Source: Desulfobacterales bacterium (GTDB lineage: Bacteria; Desulfobacterota; Desulfobacteria; Desulfobacterales; JAIPEE01). Taken from it: DNA of 64,000 nt. The stretch spans positions 1-64,000 of the forward strand of contig JAIPEE010000014.1 of assembly GCA_021737275.1 (NCBI GenBank), in the 5' to 3' direction. The notes below the pieces were generated by a model. The model did no database searches. It saw only the letters and a list, made by a program, of their open reading frames with translations, and was not told the DNA's origin. A program made the translations under genes and the position numbers. Below are positions 20,159-29,719 of this stretch, in pieces; positions within the stretch are counted from its first letter, which is position 1; each line of letters starts with the position of its first letter.

Positions 20159-20698
20159 TCAAAAATCCGATTTAAGGCGGCACTCTGCCGGCATATTATG
20201 AAAGCTTAAGGCCCAGGCAATGCCGTCAATAAACTCAAAGAGGTTAAAGCTGGTATCGAAGGTAAATGTGTCGATTTTGTCTCCAAAGATGATATGTTTT
20301 AAAAATCCTTGCTGAAGCAGCATATCCAGCATATTACTTAACCATAATGATTTAATATCTATTGTTTTATCATCTTTGATACCCTGAAGCGTTATATAAG
20401 TTTCAATGCCCGGATTTCCAGGGAAACCGGTCATCTCAATAATTTTGCCAATCTGAAAATATTCAACGGTATCAGAAAAACAGGCTTTATCCGGGCTTGC
20501 GTTGTACTCCTCAATAAAAGAAGGGATAAAATTGTTCAGCTTTTTTAAAACAGGATATCTTTCCAGCGTTCTGAAAAAGCTTCTCAGGGTAAAGGAATTA
20601 TCCATGGTAATTCTATATCCGAGAAAGCATAATATATCAGAGACAGCCTTGTGTTCATGGTAAACAACACCATCTGTTGTGATAAATATTTCGTTCAT
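20159..20698 (-). CDS. Hypothetical protein within sensory gene cluster
   Basis: 179-aa ORF fitting between co-directional signalling genes; no domain recognised. Confidence 0.6.
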   Translation of the reverse strand: MNEIFITTDGVVYHEHKAVSDILCFLGYRITMDNSFTLRSFFRTLERYPVLKKLNNFIPSFIEEYNASPDKACFSDTVEYFQIGKIIEMTGFPGNPGIETYITLQGIKDDKTIDIKSLWLSNMLDMLLQQGFLKHIIFGDKIDTFTFDTSFNLFEFIDGIAWALSFHNMPAECRLKSDF

Positions 20699-20721
20699 TA
20701 GTCCCCGTGATATTTAAAAAA

Positions 20722-21885
20722 TCAAGCCTTTTGCATTTGTTTTTTGTTTTCACCATCAGGAATAGTGACAACAAATGTTGTTCCAATACCGGCTTCGGAT
20801 TTTATGTCAAGACTACCATTGTGCATATCTACTATATGTTTGGCCATCATAAGCCCGATACCCGTTCCCTGGTTACCTTTGGTTGTAAAAAAAGAGTTAA
20901 ATAATTTACTGAGAACATCACTGTTCATTCCGCAACCATTATCTTCCACCTTATATGTAACACCGGTTTCTGTTTTTACAGATGTTATTGAAATTTTATT
21001 TTTATCAGGTAAAACTGATTTTTGAAGGCAGGCATCAATTGCATTTTCAACCAGAGTAAGAAGTACAATGTTTATGCCGTCCGGATCAAAACAGATAGCC
21101 GGCATACTTTCCAATACAGTCTGAATCGTAATATGGTGGCTGTCTAAACGAGGCTCAAGAACCTCAAGGGCTTGCTTTACAGGTAGATTGGGATCAACAA
21201 GCATAAGGTTTATTTCGGCTGTTTTAGCGTAGTTCAGCAGGTCGAGAGAAAGCCTGGCAATTTTATTTACATTACCGGAAATCATGCGCCAGCCATCATT
21301 AAGGTATTTGGTATTAATAGTGGAGATTCCTTTTTCCAGAACAAACGCACCGCCTTTTAATCCGCCGGCAATATTTTTTATGGTATGGGAAAGCCCGGTA
21401 ACGGTTTGCCCGATGGCCGCCATTCTTTCAGACCGAACAAGTTTTGCAGACTTTTCCTTCACAAGCATTTCAAGGTTTTCAGTATATTGTTTAAGCTGCT
21501 CCTTCATGAGCCGGCGTTCCCGTGCCCGTCGCAATGCAATCTCCAGTGCATCATCATTTATGGGTTTGGTAATAAAATCGGTGGCATCAAACTTCAGACT
21601 TTTAATGGCAAGGTTCATGTCGCCATGGCCGGTAATCATAATCACCTCTGTGTCGGGAGACTCCTGTTTGATGGTGCGTAAAAGTGTCAAACCGTCTGAA
21701 CCGGGCATTTTAATGTCTGATAGAATAAAAGGCGGTTTTTTTTTCCTGAAAATGTCAAGAGCTGATTCACAGCTTCCAGCTGTATAAACCTCATAACCCA
21801 TATCAGAAAGTGTCAGGCCAAGGACCTTTCGAATGCCTTCTTCATCATCAACAAGCAAAATGGGTATGTTTTCGGTAGTACTCAT
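20722..21885 (-). CDS. Response regulator-histidine kinase hybrid
   Basis: REC ILLVDDEEGIRKVLGLTLSDMGYEV; HATPase YKVEDNGCGMNSDVLSKLFNSFFTTKGNQGTGIGLMMAKHIV. Confidence 0.88.
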   Translation of the reverse strand: MSTTENIPILLVDDEEGIRKVLGLTLSDMGYEVYTAGSCESALDIFRKKKPPFILSDIKMPGSDGLTLLRTIKQESPDTEVIMITGHGDMNLAIKSLKFDATDFITKPINDDALEIALRRARERRLMKEQLKQYTENLEMLVKEKSAKLVRSERMAAIGQTVTGLSHTIKNIAGGLKGGAFVLEKGISTINTKYLNDGWRMISGNVNKIARLSLDLLNYAKTAEINLMLVDPNLPVKQALEVLEPRLDSHHITIQTVLESMPAICFDPDGINIVLLTLVENAIDACLQKSVLPDKNKISITSVKTETGVTYKVEDNGCGMNSDVLSKLFNSFFTTKGNQGTGIGLMMAKHIVDMHNGSLDIKSEAGIGTTFVVTIPDGENKKQMQKA

Positions 21886-24164
21886 TATATATTCCTTACA
21901 GGCAGGGTAATTGTGAAGCAGGTCCCTTCATTTTTAACAGATGATACCAGAATACTGCCTTTAAAATCCTGGATGATGCCATAGCTGATGGAAAGGCCGA
22001 TACCGGTTCCTGAACCGACTTTTTTGGTCGTAAAAAACGGCTCGAAAATTTTATTTAAAATTGATTTCGGAATACCCATCCCGGAATCATGAATTTTAAT
22101 CACCACATCACTCAGGTGAAGCCCGGACGAGATTAATATTTTCTTTTGCTCTCCCGGTAACTCCCCGGCATATTGCCATTTTTCATCAATGGCATCACGT
22201 GCATTTATGAGGAGGTTAATAAAAACTTGTTCAAGCCGAGTTGCTTCTGCAAGAACACACGGCAAATCTTTTTCAAGATCCCATTCTACCGTTATTTCTC
22301 TGAGTTTAAGCTGTTGTCTGAAAATTTCAAAAGCCTGTTTCAGGATATCGTTTACCTGCACATTTTCCAGTTCAAGATCAAATTTTCTGCCGAATTGCCG
22401 CATATGATTAATAATATTTGCCGCCCTGTCGACATGGCTGTTAATTTCTCCGGCCATATCGAGCATGATATCCATGTTAAGCGGTTCATTGTTCCTGAAT
22501 TTTTTTAAAAAATAGTTGGCGGCAGCTTTTATTACCGTAAGCGGCTGATTAAGCTCATGTGCAACACCGGTCGCCATTTCGCCCAGTGTAGCCATCTTAC
22601 CGGCCTGAATAAGCTGCATTTCTGTTTCAAGTCTTTTTGTAACATCTCCGGCGGTTACAATAAGTACTTTTCTGTCCGGATATTCAAAAGGGGAAATTCT
22701 GATATTAATGTATCGGATATCCCCGTCTTTATCTATGTTATGTGCCTGATTAATTTCAGCTAAATCTTTAATCTTTTTAATATACGTTGCCTGCTCTTCT
22801 TCAATAAAAAGCATCAGAAAAGATTTCTTCAGCAGTTCGTCCTTGTTATATCCATATACAATGGAGACGCTGTCATTGCAGTCAAGTATCTCCAGTGTTT
22901 CAGGATCAAGAACAAAGACCGGGTTTGGAATATTATTAAATATCGCCGTATATTGCTTTTCAGAACGCCTCAGTTTGTCTTCAAGAAGCTTGGTGTGTGT
23001 TATATCAAGGTTCATCTCCACGGCGCCGATAATTTCACCCCTGTCGTTTTTCATAGGAGCCGTTTTTACGAGCCAGTGAAAGATCGTACCATCTTTATTA
23101 ACGCCTTTTTCTTCACTAAAGTGGGGCTTGCCGTCTTGAAAGGTTTTTTCTACTGGGCAGTTTTCACATTTTTTGGTACGGCCCTTGTATGCTGAAAAAC
23201 AGAAATCTCCAGGTTCAGGGTCAAAACGCTTTGAAAACTCCTGGTTATATCCCATGAGTCTGTAATTTCTGTCCTGTACAGTAATAATACAAGGTATCAG
23301 TTCAAAAAGAAGTTGATACTCATCTTTTTGCCGGTTCAAGGCATGCTGTTTTTTTCCGATCTCCATACCGGTACGGTGTATGGCTTTTGCAAGAAAACCG
23401 ATCTCATCTTTTCTCTCGGAAATATTTTTTAAAGCATCATATTCGCCCATAGCAATAAGGCGTGTTTTGGAGATCAGTTTTTTGATGGGGACAGTGACAA
23501 ATTGGGCCAGAATAAAGACAATTAAACCGGTCGTGACTAAAAAAACAGATAATGCCAGATACCCCAGAGATTTTTTAAAAGAAACCAGTTCGGCATCCAT
23601 CTCTTTTAAAGAGACAACAATATCAAGAGTTCCAAGGATCTTTTTTTCTTCAGTATGGGCATGGCAAACACCGTTTGAACAGCCCGGTTCATTATAAATC
23701 GGGCTGACAATTCCCATCAGACGCACGCCTTCATCCGAAATAAACACCCGTTTTCTATTGGAGGCTTCCTGAACGGTCAACGGTGGAGATGAGAGATGAC
23801 ATACATTACATGCATCAGAATTGATATCAATCTTTTGTCCGACTTCAGACGGGTTGTTGGAAAACTTGATAAACCCATCCTTGCTATAAATCCGGATGTG
23901 CTCAAGGCCTTCGTGTTTACCAATGTTGGTAATGATCGAACTCAGATCATCCCTCGCATTATACATCATGGCATAATGAGTACCGAGTTTGATCACCTGG
24001 CCGAGCTCATCATAATTTAAGATGAGCTCGGCCATTGACTTATCCTTATAATAGCGGATTGAAAACCATGACCAGATGCTGAACGAAAGGATTAAAATGG
24101 CCGCCACAGCGATTATTATCTTTAAAACAAAACTGTGGCGATATTTTTTTAATGAGCTAAGCAT
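21885..24164 (-). CDS. Membrane PAS histidine kinase with periplasmic CxxCH-containing sensor domain
   Basis: Two TM helices flank a region with CNVCHLSS and GCSNGVCHAH; HAMP-like; two PAS; HisKA GVAHELNQPLTVIKAAANY; HATPase GSGTGIGLSISYGI. Confidence 0.88.
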   Translation of the reverse strand: MLSSLKKYRHSFVLKIIIAVAAILILSFSIWSWFSIRYYKDKSMAELILNYDELGQVIKLGTHYAMMYNARDDLSSIITNIGKHEGLEHIRIYSKDGFIKFSNNPSEVGQKIDINSDACNVCHLSSPPLTVQEASNRKRVFISDEGVRLMGIVSPIYNEPGCSNGVCHAHTEEKKILGTLDIVVSLKEMDAELVSFKKSLGYLALSVFLVTTGLIVFILAQFVTVPIKKLISKTRLIAMGEYDALKNISERKDEIGFLAKAIHRTGMEIGKKQHALNRQKDEYQLLFELIPCIITVQDRNYRLMGYNQEFSKRFDPEPGDFCFSAYKGRTKKCENCPVEKTFQDGKPHFSEEKGVNKDGTIFHWLVKTAPMKNDRGEIIGAVEMNLDITHTKLLEDKLRRSEKQYTAIFNNIPNPVFVLDPETLEILDCNDSVSIVYGYNKDELLKKSFLMLFIEEEQATYIKKIKDLAEINQAHNIDKDGDIRYINIRISPFEYPDRKVLIVTAGDVTKRLETEMQLIQAGKMATLGEMATGVAHELNQPLTVIKAAANYFLKKFRNNEPLNMDIMLDMAGEINSHVDRAANIINHMRQFGRKFDLELENVQVNDILKQAFEIFRQQLKLREITVEWDLEKDLPCVLAEATRLEQVFINLLINARDAIDEKWQYAGELPGEQKKILISSGLHLSDVVIKIHDSGMGIPKSILNKIFEPFFTTKKVGSGTGIGLSISYGIIQDFKGSILVSSVKNEGTCFTITLPVRNI

Positions 24165-24215
24165 TAAGCCATTTCACGCCTTTCATGCCAGGCAAGCAAG
24201 CTGCTCACCTGAATA

Positions 24216-24584
24216 TTAACTATCGTCAGGCTCTCCAAGTGCCTTTTTGGTGAGCGCAAGAACTTCATCAGCTTCAAAAGGTTTACCCAGGTAACCGACA
24301 ATGTTTCGGATCGAATGTTTGATACTGGATAATCCACTGATAACAATAACAGGAATATCTTTATATTCATTATCCTTGACCAGTTTTCTGTAAAATCTCG
24401 GACCCCACTCTTTAGGCATTTCAAGATCCAGAGTGATCATGTCCGGCTTAAAAGTCTTGACGACTTCAGCACCTTCTACACCATTCTCTGCTGAGCAGGT
24501 TTCATATCCGTTATCTTCGAAAATATTTTTCAACAATTTGACCACAAGCGGATCGTCGTCAATTATGAGTATCTTTTTTGCCAT
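24216..24584 (-). CDS. Single-domain response regulator
   Basis: KKILIIDDDPLVVKLLKNIFEDNGYETCSAENG...PDMITLDLEMP. Confidence 0.88.
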   Translation of the reverse strand: MAKKILIIDDDPLVVKLLKNIFEDNGYETCSAENGVEGAEVVKTFKPDMITLDLEMPKEWGPRFYRKLVKDNEYKDIPVIVISGLSSIKHSIRNIVGYLGKPFEADEVLALTKKALGEPDDS

Positions 24585-24611
24585 ACAAGACCTCCCTAAG
24601 ATTTTTAAGTG

Positions 24612-24995
24612 TTAATTCTTTTCGTGACACGAACCGCACATAACGGGTCCGGCCTTGCTTTCCAGATGACAGCCTTTACAGTTTTTATGAAAGGCTGTTC
24701 TCAGGGGCGGTTTGTCCCCGCTGGAGTCTTCATCATGACATTCAGAGCACATCTGGTCTTCCGAAGACTCATCTTCCATAAAGATGCCGTCTTCATATAC
24801 ATGGTGGCAGATATTGCAATCCTCAAGGCCAGCATTGTCATTGTGTTCATCATGTTCAAAGGGTACCATACCCCGGACCGTTTTGCCAAATGAACTTGTA
24901 TCTATATATGAAACATCTTCCTGTGAAGAGGCGGTTGCAAACGTGATTACTGATATCAGTAATACAGCAAACATAATCAATATGCCGTTTTTCAT
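24612..24995 (-). CDS. tmcA: Tetraheme cytochrome c3-like protein, TmcA candidate
   Basis: Signal peptide plus four CxxCH motifs (CNICH, CSECH, CKGCH, CGSCH); next to tmcB/C/D-like genes. Confidence 0.8.
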   Translation of the reverse strand: MKNGILIMFAVLLISVITFATASSQEDVSYIDTSSFGKTVRGMVPFEHDEHNDNAGLEDCNICHHVYEDGIFMEDESSEDQMCSECHDEDSSGDKPPLRTAFHKNCKGCHLESKAGPVMCGSCHEKN

Positions 24996-25011
24996 TTTTA
25001 TACTCCTGAAA

Positions 25012-26361
25012 TTATTCGGGTTTTTCCATTACTTCATATAAAATGTCACTGATAAACTTGACTTCCGTACCGAGTTCGTAATGGTGGACAATGTCTTCAA
25101 GGCCACTGTGGCAATTATGACAGGGTGAAATTACAACACTTGCACCGGTCGTTCTGATCTGATCGGCTTTAACCCTGTTGCCGGTCATCCTTGTCATTTT
25201 AAATGGAGGACCACAATTGATAACACCACCGCCGGCCGCACAGCAATAGTTGTGTTCACGGTTTGGATGCATTTCAATAAAATTTTCACAAATGGCATTG
25301 ACGACATAACGCGCTTTTTCATGAAGCCCACGTCCCCGAACTACATTACAGGGATCATGAAGGGTGACCGGTTTTTCATATTTCTTTTTAATCTTGATTT
25401 TCCCGGCTTTCAAGATGTCATAATAAAACTCAATAGCGTGGACTACCTCTACAGGCGGCATTTTCCAGCCAAGCCAGCGGTTTCCTACATCATAAACCGA
25501 ACGGAACGCATGACCGCATTCACCCATAACAATCTTTTTAACTTTGAGCCGGGCGGCTGTTTCGAAATGTGACTTTTTCAGACGGCCCATGATTTCATTG
25601 TCACCGGAATACATGGCCATATCACTGTTGTCCCAACCGGGTGTTGCCGGCATGGTCCAGTTGATGCCGGCGGTATTCATAATAATGCCCGCCTGGTATA
25701 TTAAACCGGCCAGAAATTTGGGTTCGGGCGCAATAACCGAATACATGATATCGGCCCCTTCTTTTTCCAGCGGAATACGAAGTGATGGTATCTCTTCCCG
25801 GGCATCCTCTTCTTGCCATTGGAGCGTATCGATCCATTCATCTTCCTTAACCCACATCTGGTTCATGGTAACCGAATGGCTGTTGGCGGTGTCCTGGAGA
25901 TAAAGTGGCGTTACGCCCAGCTTATGGCAAATTCGCCGGACAATCGAAATCATATAGGCGATGTCAATACCAAACGGACAATACATGGCACATCGTTTAC
26001 AGACATTACACTGGGTACTGGCAATTTGTGACGCTTTTTTTATAAACTCAGGAGAGACACGTCCTTTCTTCTTCAGCATTGGCCAAATGGTTTGTTTTAT
26101 TTTTCCCACCGGTGAATACTGTGGATCCTTGTCATGGGAAACGTAATAGTGACAAGCCTCTGAACATAGACCGCAGTGAATGCAGGTATCAACATATACC
26201 TTCAGGCGGGCACCGGTTTCTTCATCAATGACCTGATTGATCACGGATGCAATTTTATCTTCTGTAAGGGCGGCAGCCCCTTTTTCAAGACCTTCATCGA
26301 CAATGTTATCATCAGATGGGATCGCTTTTTTTTCTTCTATTTTTTCAGCTGGATCAGCCAT
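25012..26361 (-). CDS. tmcB: HdrD-like Fe-S/CCG-domain protein, TmcB candidate
   Basis: CIHCGLCSEACHYY and CNVCKRCAMYCPFG ferredoxin motifs; CCG-type HDPCNVVRG...YCCAAGGGVINCGPP. Confidence 0.85.
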   Translation of the reverse strand: MADPAEKIEEKKAIPSDDNIVDEGLEKGAAALTEDKIASVINQVIDEETGARLKVYVDTCIHCGLCSEACHYYVSHDKDPQYSPVGKIKQTIWPMLKKKGRVSPEFIKKASQIASTQCNVCKRCAMYCPFGIDIAYMISIVRRICHKLGVTPLYLQDTANSHSVTMNQMWVKEDEWIDTLQWQEEDAREEIPSLRIPLEKEGADIMYSVIAPEPKFLAGLIYQAGIIMNTAGINWTMPATPGWDNSDMAMYSGDNEIMGRLKKSHFETAARLKVKKIVMGECGHAFRSVYDVGNRWLGWKMPPVEVVHAIEFYYDILKAGKIKIKKKYEKPVTLHDPCNVVRGRGLHEKARYVVNAICENFIEMHPNREHNYCCAAGGGVINCGPPFKMTRMTGNRVKADQIRTTGASVVISPCHNCHSGLEDIVHHYELGTEVKFISDILYEVMEKPE

Positions 26362-26402
26362 TAAAAACCTCCTTATAAATTATGACGATAATGAATATTT
26401 AT

Positions 26403-27062
26403 TTACCAGTCTTTTGCATGTCTTACGCCGCCAAACTCGGATCCTATATAAGCCCGGGTAAATACGGCAAACAGCATATGACTCAAACGGGTAAACGGTA
26501 TCGCCACAAGCATAATCTCTCCGGTAACAATGTGAAGGATCATAGCCGGTTGATAGCCTGCCCACTGATGGTATGCCCAGAACCCTGTCACAAAAGGTGC
26601 AGCAACAATTGCCAGCAGGACAAAGTCGGAAGCGGATGTAACATAACGAACTTCCGGCGAATTGATTCTCCTGACGAGAAAAAAGATACACGCACCGATA
26701 ATCAGCAGAGTCATAATGTCCGCCACTTGATCCGGCAGTGCCCACCAGCTGATATTAATGGATTCTTCCAGAAGAATTAGATGAGACAGTAAGAAAACAG
26801 GTGTCAGCAACAGACAAATGTGAAAAATAAAGGTAACCACCGTCATTGCCGGATGGAGCTTCATGTTTCTTGGTCCAAAAGGTGTTAACCAGTGAAGAAT
26901 GGAGCGCAGGCTCCATTTCCAGCTTAAAAAGCAGAAAAGATAAGCCTCCTTTTTTTGAGTCAACAAGATCAAGTTGATAACTTTGTATAAACTGCCGCCG
27001 ATAAACAGGGCAAACGCAATCCACAGTAAAGGCCCGGCGACAAACTGATATAACGTATTCAT
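26403..27062 (-). CDS. tmcC: Integral membrane cytochrome b-like (NarI/DsrM-type) subunit, TmcC candidate
   Basis: MNTLYQFVAGPLLWIAFALFIGGSLYKVI; multi-TM with histidines; position between tmcB and tmcD. Confidence 0.8.
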   Translation of the reverse strand: MNTLYQFVAGPLLWIAFALFIGGSLYKVINLILLTQKKEAYLFCFLSWKWSLRSILHWLTPFGPRNMKLHPAMTVVTFIFHICLLLTPVFLLSHLILLEESINISWWALPDQVADIMTLLIIGACIFFLVRRINSPEVRYVTSASDFVLLAIVAAPFVTGFWAYHQWAGYQPAMILHIVTGEIMLVAIPFTRLSHMLFAVFTRAYIGSEFGGVRHAKDW

Positions 27063-27072
27063 AATTTCCCCC

Positions 27073-28335
27073 TTAGCGCAATAACTCGTCAACGGGCATT
27101 ACCCGTCGGCAATAAGTACCATTTTCAATAGTCCGCAGCATTACCTTGTCGCCTGTATCGTTAAAAACAGGATCCCAGATGGCATCAAATTCTTCAGACC
27201 ATACCCGGTCATTGATGGTAATGGTGTGTTTCTTGTTTTTTTCAACCTTCACAGCAATATGTTTGCTGTCCGGGCTGAAAACCGGTGTTCCTACCATATC
27301 AAAGGTATGGGTCCAAACGGAACCGTCTGCAATAACAGACCAGTTATCACCTTCTTTGGTTGTAGCTGCAATTCTCCGGCTGTCCGGACTGAAGACAATA
27401 CCCCATATCAGGTCATTGATTGTGGCCTGCCAGGGTTTATCATCAACGGCAATGGTCCATTTTCCAAAAGAGGGCGCAACAATTGCCGCTATTCTTGACC
27501 CGTCCGGGCTAAACGTTTGGTGCCAGACCTGCTTGTAACGGTTACTCCATAAAATATTTCCATCTTCGGCAAGGGTCCAGCTGCCTTTCCGGAGGACAGG
27601 TGCGATAACGGAACCTGTTTTTGGATTAAACAGAGGTTCCCAGACAGCGTCATATGTTTTTCCCCAGTTTATGCCGTTAACGGCAATGGCGTATTCCGTT
27701 CGGCTAAGTCGAACTTCAGCTGCCACTTTGGATCCATCCTGGTTGAAAGCCGACTGCCAGACATTTACAAACTTGTTGTCCCAGGCATTACCATTAACGG
27801 CTGCGCTAAACACACCTTTTTCAAATTTAAAGATTTCACCTTCGTTAAAATCGTCTATCTGAACGGAGGCGGCGGTTTGTTTTCCATCCGGGCTAAGCGT
27901 TGCGTTGGACATATTAGCATAGAGGGTTTCCCATGGTTTGTCGTCAAGAGCCATACCATATTCCATACCTGATTGAATAGCCACGGCAATATGTTGTCCA
28001 TCATCAGTGAACATCGGTTGCCACACATAGTCAAACCGGTTTTCCCACGGTGTATCGTTAACTGAAACTGTCCACTCACCGTCTTCATTAACGATAGCAG
28101 CCAGGCGGTTATCTGCAAGATACCTCAGGTGCCAGATTTTTTCATATGTGGTTTCCCAGAGATTACCATTGGCACAGATATTAAACTCCGCTTCACCTGT
28201 ATTAACGATGGCGGCAATCTCCTCGCCGTCCGGGCTGACATAAGGTTCTTCAACCCACTCAAATTTTTCATTCCACTCTTTAAAAGGAATTGTTTTCCGG
28301 GCGGTTTCCCAGTCCCAATTTTTTGTTAAGTTCAT
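27073..28335 (-). CDS. tmcD: Trp-rich WD40/propeller-like repeat protein, TmcD candidate
   Basis: Reiterated ~45-aa units W.P.F..D...IAA.V....W.I.VND.PW...FD.VW. Confidence 0.8.
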   Translation of the reverse strand: MNLTKNWDWETARKTIPFKEWNEKFEWVEEPYVSPDGEEIAAIVNTGEAEFNICANGNLWETTYEKIWHLRYLADNRLAAIVNEDGEWTVSVNDTPWENRFDYVWQPMFTDDGQHIAVAIQSGMEYGMALDDKPWETLYANMSNATLSPDGKQTAASVQIDDFNEGEIFKFEKGVFSAAVNGNAWDNKFVNVWQSAFNQDGSKVAAEVRLSRTEYAIAVNGINWGKTYDAVWEPLFNPKTGSVIAPVLRKGSWTLAEDGNILWSNRYKQVWHQTFSPDGSRIAAIVAPSFGKWTIAVDDKPWQATINDLIWGIVFSPDSRRIAATTKEGDNWSVIADGSVWTHTFDMVGTPVFSPDSKHIAVKVEKNKKHTITINDRVWSEEFDAIWDPVFNDTGDKVMLRTIENGTYCRRVMPVDELLR

Positions 28336-28440
28336 ATATTCTGCTCCATATCTACAGGTTACTTCTTAAATTTTCTTTCGGTAATCTTTTTTGAGTGCTT
28401 GTATCCATACCGAAATCAAACTTTTCGAGAGCTCCTTTGT

Positions 28441-29364
28441 TTAATCATCAGAAACCTTATCCGGGTGATTTACGCTGGCAACCGGGCATGCTGACCGAAG
28501 AACAACCTGCTCAACGGTGCTGCCGAGCATGGCTTCTTCCGGATCTACTGCACGTGTATGATGCGACATCACGATCAGGTCTCCACTTTTTTCTCGGGAA
28601 AATTTTAAAATTTCTACATGAGGGATACCTTCCCGGATAGCAATTTCATAATTATCATATCCATCCAGTTTCGGCACATAGAGTTTTTCAATTTTCTGCT
28701 GCGCTTCTGCAACCTTTCGTTCTATCTCTTCCTGCTCTTCTGATTTGCCAAGTTGTATTGTACTGAGATCAACTGCATGAAAAAGGTACAATTTGCACCC
28801 GATCTGTCTTGCGAGCTTTGACGCAAACATGAATGCGGAAAGAGATGCGACGGAAAAATCAGTGCCAAAAATAATATTACTGAAATACCAGAAACATGTA
28901 TCGCAGGGACGGCTGATAATCAGAACAGGGCAGCGGGCACTTTTTGCCACGCGCTGCATGGTGCTGCCGACAATCTTCCGATAACGGGTTGCGCCCACAT
29001 CTTCCTGTCGGGTGTGCGCTCCCATAACGATGAGGTCAACGTTTTCCTTGCGTGCCTTTCTCAATATCTCTGTGTGTGGAACACCAATGGTACAGTCTAT
29101 GTCGCAATTTTCGGCATCAGCCAGCTGTAAGGCATAGGTGTTTTTCATCTCTTCCTTGACCCATTCCGTGTAATCCGGGTCAATGGATTCTTCTTCTCCG
29201 GTTCTGACATCAACCACAAAAGGGCTTGCGCCGTGGGTTGGGATGCCGAACACGTGAAAAGCACAAAGTTTAGCCTTGTAACGCTTTGCCAGTTCAAAAG
29301 CGACCTTGGCTGCATCATCACAAGTGGGAGAGGCTGTTGTGGCAAACAGAATTTTTTTAAACAT
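28441..29364 (-). CDS. Tandem universal stress protein (two USP domains)
   Basis: KKILFATTASPTCDDAAKVAFELAKRYKAKLCAFHVFG...VDLIVMGAHTRQ...GSTMQRVAKSARCPVLII and a second copy IIFGTDFSVASLSAF...GSTVEQVVLRSACPVASV. Confidence 0.9.
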   Translation of the reverse strand: MFKKILFATTASPTCDDAAKVAFELAKRYKAKLCAFHVFGIPTHGASPFVVDVRTGEEESIDPDYTEWVKEEMKNTYALQLADAENCDIDCTIGVPHTEILRKARKENVDLIVMGAHTRQEDVGATRYRKIVGSTMQRVAKSARCPVLIISRPCDTCFWYFSNIIFGTDFSVASLSAFMFASKLARQIGCKLYLFHAVDLSTIQLGKSEEQEEIERKVAEAQQKIEKLYVPKLDGYDNYEIAIREGIPHVEILKFSREKSGDLIVMSHHTRAVDPEEAMLGSTVEQVVLRSACPVASVNHPDKVSDD

Positions 29365-29611
29365 AAGTGTCACCCCCTTTAATTTTTTTTATCCGAATTT
29401 TATACACATCTTTGTCATCTCTCATATCGCTCAGCTTGTATGCGGAGGCAGGCAGTACATGGAGAATATCCGTGATTAAGTCCGGATCCTGAACAAGCAC
29501 CTCCAGTGTCTGGCTGTTTTCCATCTCTCTGAAAAGATTTGTGAGTTCCAGAAGCGTCATGGATCGGATTGCACCTCTGAAATCGAGAGTATGATCAATT
29601 TTCTGTTTCAA
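29357..29611 (-). CDS. TusA-like fold protein lacking the catalytic CPxP cysteine
   Basis: KQKIDHTLDFRGAIRSMTLLELTNLFREMENSQTLEVLVQDPDLITDILHVLP resembles TusA D-RG-x-x-CP-P-LL; TTG 29611 preceded by aaggag; the longer track start (29716) overlaps the sigma54 promoter. Confidence 0.65.
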   Translation of the reverse strand: MKQKIDHTLDFRGAIRSMTLLELTNLFREMENSQTLEVLVQDPDLITDILHVLPASAYKLSDMRDDKDVYKIRIKKIKGGDTYV

Positions 29612-29667
29612 GTATATTCCACTCCTTTCTTGCAGCGCTCTGTTCAAAAAGTCCTGATATTTAATAA

Positions 29668-29684
29668 GGCAAGTTCGGTGCCAG
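29668..29684 (-). promoter_or_regulatory. Sigma54 -24/-12 promoter for the TusA-like/USP/tmc operon
   Basis: Minus strand CTGGCACCGAACTTGCC vs YTGGCACGRNNNTTGCW; correct GG/GC spacing; 57 bp upstream of TTG 29611. Confidence 0.8.
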
Positions 29685-29719
29685 AAAAAACTTAAAAACA
29701 AATATTTTTTAAACAACTA

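Noticed and set aside
21284-21787. Plus-strand ORFs (e.g. 167 aa) opposite the kinase/regulator genes
   Set aside because: Antisense to clear REC/HK coding sequence; no RBS or family features.
29241-29256. CACGTGAAA core resembling parS in the USP gene
   Set aside because: Flanks do not match the parS consensus; only the short core is shared.
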